A stretch of DNA of 64,000 bases from Edaphochlamys debaryana. Its lineage: Eukaryota; Chlorophyta; Chlorophyceae; Chlamydomonadales. A program made the translations under genes and the position numbers. Below the pieces are notes generated by a model. It did not search any database. It had not been told where the DNA came from and saw only the letters and a list, made by a program, of their open reading frames with translations. Each line of letters opens with the position of its first letter. Position 1 is the stretch's first letter. Shown in pieces: positions 47,473 through 56,973 of this stretch. Location: positions 992,001-1,056,000 of the forward strand of contig JAEHOE010000010.1 in the NCBI GenBank assembly GCA_016858145.1, written 5' to 3'.

Positions 47473-48014
47473 CAGTGTTGCTATCTTCCCTGGGGCGAAG
47501 TGCGGGAGGTCCCGCACCCGGACCCCGGGTCCAAGCCCAAAAGTGCGAAAGCGGACCGCACTTCGTGGCCCTTGGCGGCCCCAAACGTGCGCCCGCACTT
47601 GGCTAGCCCTTGCCGCCAGAAAATGCGGGATGGTGAGGTGGTATGCGGCGGAAGGCGCTGCCGAGGGCGCGGCGTTCAGAAGGCCTGTTACAAGCGGAGG
47701 TTGGCAACTGGGGGTCTGAAATATAGCGCAACCCCGCAGTGCATGCTGCAAGTGTGTGAGATGTGGGCTGGACGGCTGGGGTGGGCAGGGAATGCCTGCC
47801 CGGCTGGCCGCGCCCGTTCGGTGGGCCCCCCAGGGGTTGGGGTCCCCCCGCACTTGAGCCGCCAGAAGGGCCAACAAGTGCCGGCGCGGGCCGCACTTGT
47901 AACCAAAGTTTGCTACAAGAGTGCGGGCGCTTCCGCACTCGAGGGCTCGTTCCGTCACCAAAAGTGCGGGATGGCCTCACTCCCCCGCACTTCCGCACTA
48001 AGATAGCAACACTG
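47473..48014. mobile_element. Non-autonomous hAT-type DNA transposon (MITE)
   Basis: 542 bp bounded by inverted CAGTGTTGCTATCTT / AAGATAGCAACACTG and flanked by a perfect 8-bp direct duplication GTTGTCCC (47465-47472 and 48015-48022). CAGTG-type ends plus an 8-bp duplication define the hAT superfamily. The first and last ~150 bp carry many copies of AGTGCGG / CCGCACT, the typical subterminal transposase-binding repeats. There is no transposase reading frame, so it would need a helper in trans. The intact duplication and ends suggest fairly recent insertion. Confidence 0.93.
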
Positions 48015-48266
48015 GTTGTCCCACGCTATGACGAACAACACAGGGGCGCCTGGCCCGTGACAGCGCACGGAACACGGTCCTACGGCGGGTAACTCGGGTA
48101 ACTCGTACCCGATCCCGATATTGCAAAACCCCAAACCGGTAGCCACAGCACATAAGCTTCGTTCTGCCGCCCTTAACGCGCACACTTGTACTTAGCATAG
48201 CATCGCGACAAGGAACGTGAGCGACCCAAAACCACCTCGGTCCTGCGTCGGCAGCGGCCCGGCAAG

Positions 48267-51200
48267 ATGCCTCCAGCTTGGGCCCTGCTGATAGCTCTCA
48301 GCTTGATAGCAGGTAGGTGGCGCTACTTGGGCTTCTCGCGACGGCTGGCTGGCCAGGGCTGGCAGAATGTGAGTTGCTCTAAACCTCGCTACGTGTGCCG
48401 CTGTCACCGACACTTCAGGTGCTCAGGCACAGGGACAGTCTGCCTTGGCTCCAGGACAAGTCAGGAAGCTGCTGGGCCAGGGTAGGGACCCGGCATGGCG
48501 TAGGGCACGGCGACTCCCGTAGCACTACCTGCGCCGATGATGAGTTCTTAGTATTAGGTATCGCTAGTCATACGCTATGCAGCGTTGGTCTCATTTGGGT
48601 TTACGCCCGTGCATCCTCGTGTTGAGCTCGCGCTCCGCGGATTCGCACCACACCTCTCTAGCCCGTGGTTTGCGTATAGCTTCATAGTGGTATGCAAGAT
48701 CACATCGGGCGTCGGCGTGCGTCGAGGCCAGTCGTGACAGTGGGCCGTCTGCCACCCAGACGTGCGCTCCATCCCCCTTGCCCCGTCAATACTTTCCCGC
48801 GCTGCATGTGCCCCCCTGTCTCTTGCTCACACTTGGTATCTTTGCGTTGTGCTATTGTTCAGCCGCGCCTTACTCCCACGCCCCGCCGCCTCCGCAGGCT
48901 TCCTCACCGCTGTCAATGGACACATGGACGAGAGCGAGACTGAGTGGAACCTGATTGACAGCCGTGGAAAGACGATCCACTCGTATGGCAAAGGCAAGGC
49001 CCCTCCCGCTAAGGACCGCAACGGCAACCCTCTGCAAGTGGGAGACTACGTGGTCTCGGTGAGGACGCACGGGAACGAGACTGGGCGCGGCAGGGCTGGG
49101 ATGGGCGGGGGCACCGGCGGGGCGACTATCAGCCTGCTGGAGTGTAAACATGTGATGACTTCCGCAGCGTCGAGGGAGTCAGCGGGGAGGCAGGGGACTG
49201 GGGCGTCTGGGGCACGTCCCACACGCGCGTCCCGCTTGGTCCCGCACGGCCTTCGACCTGACCGTGCCTCTTCATACCTCACCCCCGCTTTCAGGAGTGC
49301 ACGTACGACACCGTCACCCAGCAGTGCTCCTCCCTTACCAGCGCCGACTACACGCTCCTCAGCAGCCCGCCCCCGCCCGTTGCCACGGGCGTCGTGCAGA
49401 AGGTGCTGATCCTCATTGCCAACAACCCCACCTGCCTGCCCAACCCCCTGGACCCTGGTGTCACGATCGACCAAGTCCGGGCCAAGTACTTCGGAGCTGA
49501 CGGCACGGGCACGGCACAGGGTGAGGGCGGGTACGTGCCTGCTTGCGTGTTGAGAGCTCGCTCGCCCCGACTTGGGTATGCCCCGGAGTGTCGGCCTCAG
49601 GCTGTGGGGCTGTTTGTGCAGTGCGCATTGCCGACACCCCTCTGCCTGCCCCATCCCAACGTGCCTTCAGGCTGTGTGGCGAGGTCGGTGGAGGACTGCT
49701 CGTACGGCAACATCAAGATGGATCCCGTCAACTCGTACATCGGCATGGTCACTCCCGTGTGCTGGTGCGTGTACGGCAGCTCCCCAATTACCACTCCCTT
49801 TTATACTGAACGCAGCCCGGGACCAAGCTGACTTTTCCGTCCCACCTTTTCCGTCCCTCAGGAACACGTCTATTTGTGAGGGTTACTACACCATTGATGG
49901 TGCCATGCGTAACGCTGCCGCTGCCGCGGGCATCGACCTCACGAAGTATGACCACTACCACTGGGTGAGTGTGGGAGGTACGCCTTCCGGTCCAATGGCA
50001 CGGCACCAATGGCCGATCGCACCTCACGCCCGCGCCATGCCCTGCTCCCTTTCCCCCGCCAGACTGTGAGGGGCTGGAACTGCGGCTGGTCGGGTGCCGC
50101 CCAGACGCCCGGCACCGTTGTGTGGATGCAGCCCTGGGGCCTGGACACGTATCAGGAGGTGAGCGCTGCGGAGGGCTGACAATGCTCGTCACCGCGGGTT
50201 GATAGCATGATACTCTTGCTGATAGCTTTGCCCAACACACGTCCGCTGCCGTTCCCTCAGCCCGTCCACCACTACTACCGCTGGCACGGTTACGGTGCCA
50301 CCGCCACCAGCAGTGGAGCCTCGGTCGAATACAAGGACCCGACTACCTTTATGGGCAACGGCTGGGGCTGCCCCTCGGCCCCTGAGCTGGTGGGTACATG
50401 TTGCCACACGGAGGAGCCCAGAGCATTAACCACCGCGGCCGGCCTGCGGCCTGTGATCTCTTATCTCACTCCATCTGTGTCGTTCCCTCCCAGGCCACCA
50501 TGGGTTGGGCTTCCCCCGCCGTCGGCGCGGGCAACCTCAACCGCGATACCGTGCGTGCTGGCCCCGGCTTCACCGGCCCCTTCAACCTGCCCGCGACCTA
50601 CCTCACCGGAGCGGGTGCCTACGTCCGCATGCGGACGGATTGGCTGCCCAACTACTACCTGTCTGACGGCGTCACCATCAACACCGTGCAGCCCACCCGC
50701 AACCTCTACTTCGCAGTCCGCGTGGGTCTGGAGGCAGACTACCGGACAGCCGGCGCGCTGCACGACCGCTCGGTGAGTCTCCAGGGGGGGAAGCCGAAGC
50801 GTTGAGTCCCTGCAAGGACATGTTGGGATCTGGGGAAGGGAGGCGTTTGCTGGGACTACCGGTGCTTTACCCTGCATCCCTTCCCCCCCTTCGCCGGCCC
50901 TCCGCAGCTCAACGTCCACGACGTGCAAGCCGATCGCGACGTTGACCCGCTCGCCGTCAAGATGAGCAACAACCGCATGTGCAACTTCACGGCCTACTTC
51001 CAGCCCAACAGCCGCAACACCCTGACACGGTACAACGTGAGCTAGGGTGGGCGTGATGAGGCTACCTCCACTTGCCCGGGCCCTCGGGTGGTGGTTGACC
51101 CGCCGGACCCGCCGGATCTCTCGAATAAGCCCCCCTCCCCTCCCCCCTCAGCTGGTGGTCTACACTGGAGGCTGGATGGGCGACAAACAGTCCATCCTGC

Positions 51201-51718
51201 CCACCTACTTCTGCCGCTACTCGGCCTCCGACGCCGAGTGCCCGGCACTTGCGACGGTGCTTACCAGCGTTGGCGGTGGCGTCACGCCGACCACCTCTCC
51301 TCCTGTGGCCGCTTCGACTGCGCCGCCCCCGCCGGCGGCGTTGCCCCCTCCTCCCCCCCCGCCGCCGCCCGCGCTGCCCGCCCCGCCTCCCAGCCCCCGG
51401 CCTCCTTCGCCCCCGCCTCCTCCTCCCAGCCCTCCGCCCTCGCCGCGTCCGCCAAGCCCGCCGCCCCCGTCGCCTCCGCCGCCGAGCCCCCCCCCCAGTC
51501 CCCCGCCTTCGCCTTGCACCAAGACCGGCGGCCCCACTAAGTGCGGTAAAGTCTCGCGCACTGCGCCACCCCTTTCGCCATTCCGCCCGCCCCGCTCCCC
51601 GCCCAAGCCCCCGAAGGCCCCCAAGGCCCCCAAGAAGCCCCGCGGCCGCAAGCCCAGGCGCAACGGGCGGGGCGGCAAGAAGAACCGCAGCCCATCCCCG
51701 TCCCCGTCCCGCCCGTGA
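48267..51718 (+). CDS. Secreted M11 (gametolysin/VMP-type) metalloprotease with QEXXH site, copy 1
   Basis: 11 exons (48267-48312, 48419-48481, 48898-49058, 49295-49520, 49671-49764, 49862-49964, 50063-50158, 50261-50389, 50494-50772, 50908-51036, 51152-51718) give 630 aa, close to gametolysin length. Signal peptide MPPAWALLIALSLIAGAQA; pro-region; catalytic motif QEPVHHYYRWH (262-272), i.e. QExxHxxxxxH with Gln in place of the first zinc His; Met-turn-like FMGNGWGC; TMGWASPAVGAGNLN, the usual M11 continuation; then a Pro/Ser rod ([20 protein letters not shown]) of extensin type and a Lys/Arg/Pro tail. Family role: extracellular-matrix proteolysis in mating, hatching or wall remodelling. The Q/E codons end exon 7 and the rest of the motif opens exon 8. 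Gln variants are known in Volvox matrix metalloproteases, one reported to prefer copper. Activity here is not proven. Confidence 0.93.
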
Positions 51719-52123
51719 CCGGGCGGCTGCCGCAAGCCCAGCGCGCACGTGTTGCCCCGGTTGCGGTCGTGCCGTTGCCTCGTTCTGCGCTGTGGGCACT
51801 GTGGCAGCAGCGCACTTTAAGAAGCGGGGGAACGCTTTGCCGCTGCTTGGGTAAGCCCCTCCTGCGCTCGCGCCAGCAGGCCACCAGGAGGTGGGGCCCG
51901 AGCGAGGGGTCGTGGGTGCTGTGTGTCGGGTCGATGAGCGGTGTTGGAGCAGCTTGTTATTTAGCTGCCAATCAGTTGTTCCCAGCAGAGCTTCTGTGTG
52001 TTCATTCGTGGCGCGTGGGCAGGATGGACTGCTTGGGTTCGGCTTGCTTTCAGGGGGGGTTGGAACCTTCCTAGACATATATCAGGCTTCAACTGGAAAT
52101 GAGGTTGCCGTGAGAAGCCCAAA

Positions 52124-52429
52124 CCCGCTTTCAGAAATGAAATCGAGGGAAAGTTGCAAATTTATGGGGGGCCCAAAGGCTCGGTCGGTCGTCGGTCGGG
52201 GGGTCGGGGAGGGTTTGGGAGGTTGCAGGTCGGGACTTTGCTATCGCGGCTTAGAGCAGCGGCCAGCATCGTCCCACACGCCCTGAAAACGTAGCAAGGC
52301 GAGGCCGATGTCGACAAGTTACTCGTATCCTTCCAGCGATGTAAGGGGTCGGTGCCGGTGGGACATGTCGGCATGCTGGGCCCCCGACACACACGCGGCC
52401 ACCCAACTGAAACTCGTCTCCCAGGTGCT
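52124..52429 (+). repeat. Dispersed repeat, left part (interrupted copy)
   Basis: This aligns colinearly with 63331-63625, sharing CCGCTTTCAGAAAT at the start, GGGACATGTCGGCATGC and CACACACGCGGCCACCCAA further in, and GTCTCCCAGGTGCT at the break. The alignment resumes at 54917. The two copies therefore represent one element, here split by an insertion. Confidence 0.88.
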
Positions 52430-54916
52430 TGTGGCACGCAGAGCGGGGAGGAACGCAAGGATGAGTAGCTGACCAAAGTGCGTACCCAAAATTTCGCTCG
52501 AAGCAGAGGGTGTAGCACGTTAGTAAGCCTCAACGATGTTCTCCACACGCGCCACTGGACCGGATTAACGTCTTACGGAGTGCCGAGTAAGAAGACTCGT
52601 CACACCGGAGGGGAGAACAGGGGATAACCGAAGGCAGGGGAAACGGAGTGCAATCCCGTGCGAAGAGTGAGTGCAAGTACGGTTGAGCAGACAAGGGTGT
52701 GTCACCAGGTCAGGGCCTCGGCGCAGACCTGGGGCAAGGGAAACAAGGGAGAAACAAGGGGAAAGCAAGGGGCCGAGTTGCAGGCGCAATGCACGCGGCG
52801 ATGAAGGAACCAAACAGAAGGGCCGGTGCACAGAGGGGGTGCACGGGCAGAGCAGACGAAGAGAGGGTTCACGCGTGAGCAGGGAAGGCTTGACGCGTAC
52901 GAACCTGGGGGAACGGGCAAGGGGGAAGAAAGGGCAGGGCGACAGGGCAAGGCAAGGCAGGGCAGGCAAGGCGGAGAGCAAAGTGCAAGTGCAGAGTGCA
53001 ATCTATGCCGTGCCGCCTCGCTGGCGCTCGGCTCCTCCTAACCCACAGATGCCTAAAGGTGAGAGACCCTGGCGGACTGGGGTGTGTGCACCCCACAGGC
53101 AGGTATCTCTCGAGGCGTGCGGGCAAGGGTCTCCGGCGAGTCCTGGGTGCAGTGTGTCCGTGACCTGCGGGGAGGCAGGGCAAGGGCAAGGGAAGAGCAC
53201 ACGGGGCTCGATGCAGGAGAGCTTGTCCTGCACAAGCGCTCACACGTCCAAGGCCGGCAGGGAAGACCTGCGGGCACGGGGCACACACAAAGGGGGCACT
53301 CGGAGGGGAGTGGCTTGACTCGCCTCGGGTGCGGGTGCAGGGCAGGTGTGCTTGAACACCTGCGGGCACGGGAAAAGGGGGGCACACGGGGGGAGACGGG
53401 AGGGGCTCCGCGCGTGGGTCCGGGCCAGGCAGGAGGTGCGTCCACCTGCGGGCAATTGGGGGAACAGGGGTAAGCCGGGCCTAGGCTTACCGAGCTCACG
53501 GTAATCGGGGGCGACCTACGTAAGCAAGCTCACACAGGCCGTATCCTATCGCGTGATGTGGGAAAGGGTGAAGCGGGGAAAGTGGGCGTGGGTGAAGGAA
53601 GCGGGATTACAGGACGCGATATCGAGAGTACGGGTGCTCAAGTCGTGCAGTACCAAGGACGTAGAGAGAAGAGAGAGAAGAGAGCTTAGAGGGAGAAGAG
53701 AGCCGGGGGTTCGAGGCCTTGAGCGCCTCGATTCGTGGGTAGGTTATCCTGGAAATGCGGCCGGGCGGCTATTTAAGCCTCCCGTCGCGCCCGGATTGGT
53801 ACGGCAGTCGCCCATGCGGTTCCGGAACTCTGGGATGGGCGCTCCGTTCGGCTGCCCCATGCAGGCCCAGTGGCGGCTCTGGCGGCAGCCGCCGGTGGGA
53901 CGAGCGGGCCCCGCACCGTTCAAGTGCCGAAGTAGCGCCAGGGTCCGTCCCGGGCGTGTGGGCGGCACCTCCATAACCGGGTGTGTCGACGTGTGTGTGG
54001 CGGAAAGCGGCTGGGGGCCGGGCGCTTCTTCGGCGCGCCCGGCCAGAGCGTGAAGCCAGGGCTCCTCTTGCGGAGCCTCCGCTGACCTGCGCTCGCGCCC
54101 AAAGCCCACAGTTCACCTAACACAAGCGCTAGGGGGCCGGCTGCTGCCCGCGCGGGCTGCCGCACCCCCAAACCCAAACAGCCTACCCGCAGCGCACACG
54201 CCTGCCTGGCTCGCTCACCTAGACTAGCTCTCAACTCACACAAACAACCTATTGCCGGCCACTCCGCAGGCTCCGGCCGGTTCTCGTACTTGGCGCCCGT
54301 CAAGACGGAACGCCCGCTTCAGGGAAACAAGTCCTCCTCATCCAGATGTCCATACTCCAAATAGCTCCTTACCAATATGCGGGCTCGGGTTCATACGGTG
54401 GGCCGGCTCGGCCCACCGCCCAAGCTTCTTTTGCTCCTCCTGCTCCAATACACCCATTGCCGCACCAGGTTTAACGTTGTTGCCAGAGGCTCGTAGTACG
54501 CTGGTCGGCAGGGCTCACGGGGGCGTTTCGGGGAGACGCGCGCCATCGGGTGATACCCGGGAACGCAGCCCGCCTCGCGCCGATGGCGCTCGGCTGGCTC
54601 ACATAAGGCTCCAAGCATCCTTCTGTTTACTGTTTATATGCGACCTGGGCTGGGGGTCCAGGCGACTGCTCCATCCTTCCACTCCTCGCGAACGCGCCGC
54701 TCCACAGTCTTGCGGCCATCAACTTCATATCCGAAGCAGTCCATCGAGGGCTTCTAGAAGAGAAGAGCCCGCGACGCGCGGTATATGACACGTACCCGCC
54801 GGCGTGCTCCCCGGGCGGCACCACGCAGACTGGTATCCACCCGCAAAGCGGTCACCGGGGGTCTCCACGCAAACACGTACAAACGCATTCGGAGTATTTC
54901 GTACGTGCGTGTGACA
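52430..54916. mobile_element. 2,487-bp TG...CA insertion (solo-LTR-like)
   Basis: The insert begins TGTGGCACGCA and ends TGCGTGTGACA, imperfect inverted termini of the TG...CA kind. It is flanked by a 4-bp direct duplication TGCT (52426-52429 and 54917-54920). The homologous repeat at 63.6 kb has an uninterrupted TGCT at 63622-63625, which is the empty site. TG...CA ends plus a 4-bp duplication fit an LTR retroelement. No integrase or reverse-transcriptase frame was recognised, so a solo LTR or a non-autonomous element is the likeliest reading. A TATTTAAG-like box near 53768 could be its promoter. Confidence 0.8.
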
Positions 54917-54920
54917 TGCT

Positions 54921-55330
54921 CCCTGAAGCCCACTTTCCACTCCCGCGCTTCAGCCCGCACAATACATGCGAAGGGCAGCCATGACGTCGCCCCTCCTTGC
55001 CGAGCCGTTGGTTACTGGACGGGTCGGGGTAGAAGACATCAACGAAGCGTAGCGCTTGGTTGAGGGGCGTAGGGCGTGGTCGCGAACAACGCAGACCTGT
55101 GGGCCACCTTGTTGTCGTTGTCGCCGGGTCGGCGGTGCCGTCCGTGGCATGAGGTGGCATGTTGACTGGTACCCGACCGGCGTGGGCCACCGGGTGTGCA
55201 GCCCGCAGTCCAGCACAGTGCGTGCAAGCCTTCGTACCATAGTGTCGGACACAGTACGGGTCGGTCGGTCCCCGGGGGCCGGGACTCGGGAGGGTTTGGG
55301 GCATGATGTCCACAGACGTTGTTTGCGGCC
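54921..55330 (+). repeat. Dispersed repeat, right part (interrupted copy)
   Basis: This continues the repeat that breaks off at 52429 and aligns with 63626-63970 (shared TTCCACTCCCGCGC, GAGCCGTTGGT, GACGGGTCGGGGT, GGTACCCGACC, ACGGGTCGGTCGGTC). It contains an extra ~105-bp segment (about 55033-55140) absent from the other copy; part of that segment recurs inverted at 14468-14549. Confidence 0.85.
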
Positions 55331-56828
55331 CCCCCTTTCGCCTTGCTTCGTTTGGCTCGTGAGGTCTCTGAGGTGGCGCACTGGTGTATTGCACATGCAC
55401 CCTACATCCTGAGCTTGCGTGCGACCGCGCGCACTGGATGCATGGTACACGTCCCGGGGCCAGGTGCGGGGCCCTGGTGGACGGAACGCCCTGGCATGCC
55501 CCAGCGGAGGCGTCAGTGGGGACTCCAGGTAGGGCAGGTGCATGGGGGCTGCCGGCAAGCCCCAGGACAGGAAGGGTACTACGCCCCCCCCCCGGGCAAG
55601 GGCTGACGACCGAATGGGACTAGGCGAAAGGACACCCCGGGAGCTGCTCTGTGGAGGCATAGAGACGTCTAGAACCACGCAGGAATGCCTGCGTGCAAAG
55701 TGTGATGTTGCGCAGCACTGACGGGATGTGTAAGGCAGGAGGTAGTGTAGGCGCAGGCCAGCTGCTCAACCCGCGTATGGCAGGGAGGCGGTCGCGGGGT
55801 GGCTGCGTGGCTGGCTTAAGCCTTGGGGCCGGGGGCGCTTGCCGATAGGCGGTTACCGGAAGGGGCGGCCAGGCGCAACCAGGGCAGCTGGGCGGCAGGT
55901 TGGCTCACAATCCTCACAATTACCGGTAGAGGGGGGAGCGCAGGGCTTTCATACACCATCGCCTGGCTGTAGCTGGAGTGGCAGGAAGCCGGAGGCATCA
56001 GGCTGCGTGTGGGTGTGGGAGCGACAGCTGTGGACGGCCGTGTGACGGACCGGCTGCTGCGTGGGGTACCCGATGCCCAGTACCCTGAGCGCGAGGGCGC
56101 CCTTGACTTACGAGAGGCATGCGCGCGGTTCTGGAGAGGGCCCAAGAGAGGGCTACAGCTGCCTTCCAACACGACGGCGGGGGAGCATCGGGGGATGTGG
56201 GCACCGAGGGCGGGGCGGAGGGCAGTACGTCCTTCGGCAAAGGGGGGCGAGGAGAGCGCCCCTGTCTATGTCACGACCCAGCGCTGATTTGCGGGCTGCC
56301 GACAGCACCGTGCCGCTGTGAGGGGATGGGGACTTGACGTGGCGTCTGGACGGAAACCTTGAGAACGGCAAGAGCTAGCTCCCGGCCTTGCGTGCGGGGT
56401 TAGCCGGCTTGAGGGTGCAACGGTTACGATCGGCGAGGTTCGGGGAGGGGCGTTGAGCGGCGCGGGCCGCAAGTACAAAGCGCGCCGGAGGGGGCGGGGG
56501 GTGTACAGAAACGTTTCGGGGAAGGAGTTCTTCGATGAGCGTGCTGCAGGTAATGCATGGGCATTGTGCAGCGCCGCGTAGGAGCAACGCAGGGCGCAAG
56601 GTGGCGGGTCGCGGGTCACTGCGAAACTGTCGGGATGGTCGGGAAGGTGGCCCGTCGACCTCCGCGCCTCTGTAGCCTATCCTGTCGAGCAGACGCATGG
56701 TGCTCACGCTCTTCTATGCGAAAGTACACAATTTCGCCAGTCACCTGCACTTAAGCTGGGCGGAAGCGCACTATTGGAGTCTCGTGCACGTTAGGTTTCG
56801 GGTCCCCGTTTCTGCCCTGACTTACCCA

Positions 56829-56836
56829 TATAAAAG
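56829..56836 (+). promoter_or_regulatory. TATA box of M11 copy 2
   Basis: TATAAAAG lies 138 bases upstream of the copy 2 ATG in otherwise GC-rich DNA, a plausible distance with a ~110-base 5' UTR. No equivalent is seen upstream of copy 1. Confidence 0.55.
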
Positions 56837-56973
56837 CCCGACCGCCTGTCGCAAACAGTACTAGCATTCCAACAACAGTCAGTAGATAGCGGCACAACCC
56901 CATCGCAAGCGCCAAGCGCCTCTGCCCGGTGCAAGCGTTGCGTAATCCGTCGCGCCGGCTGCGGCCTGGCGAG

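Larger units (their letters stand above)
46265..48266. other. Interval between ATM and the first M11 protease
   Basis: It contains the ATM 3' UTR, a foldback element (46895-47135), two TGTAA signals (47357-47373), a hAT-type MITE (47473-48014) and the promoter of the downstream protease (about 48023-48266). No extra gene is supported. Confidence 0.6.
51719..56973. other. Repeat-filled interval between the two M11 genes
   Basis: 5.25 kb without a supported gene. The first ~100 bases still align with the 3' flank of the second protease, so the duplication included the 3' UTR. From about 52124 to 55330 lies a dispersed repeat interrupted by a 2,487-bp insertion and a ~105-bp segment. 55330-56800 shows no recognisable coding or repeat structure. 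56829-56836 is a TATA box for copy 2. A TGTAA at 52340-52344 could end copy 1 transcripts but lies in repeat DNA. Confidence 0.6.

Noticed and set aside
52671..53318. 215-aa plus-strand ORF between the M11 genes
   Set aside because: It is Gly/Arg/Gln low-complexity sequence inside the TG...CA insertion, with no recognisable domain and no splice or start context.
53553..54053. 166-aa plus-strand ORF near 53.6 kb
   Set aside because: It lies within the same insertion, with no family similarity that I can recognise.
54852..55678. Minus-strand ORFs containing RPTPLNQALRFVDVFYP
   Set aside because: The shared peptide follows from the repeated DNA; surrounding frames are not conserved between copies, so no gene is called.
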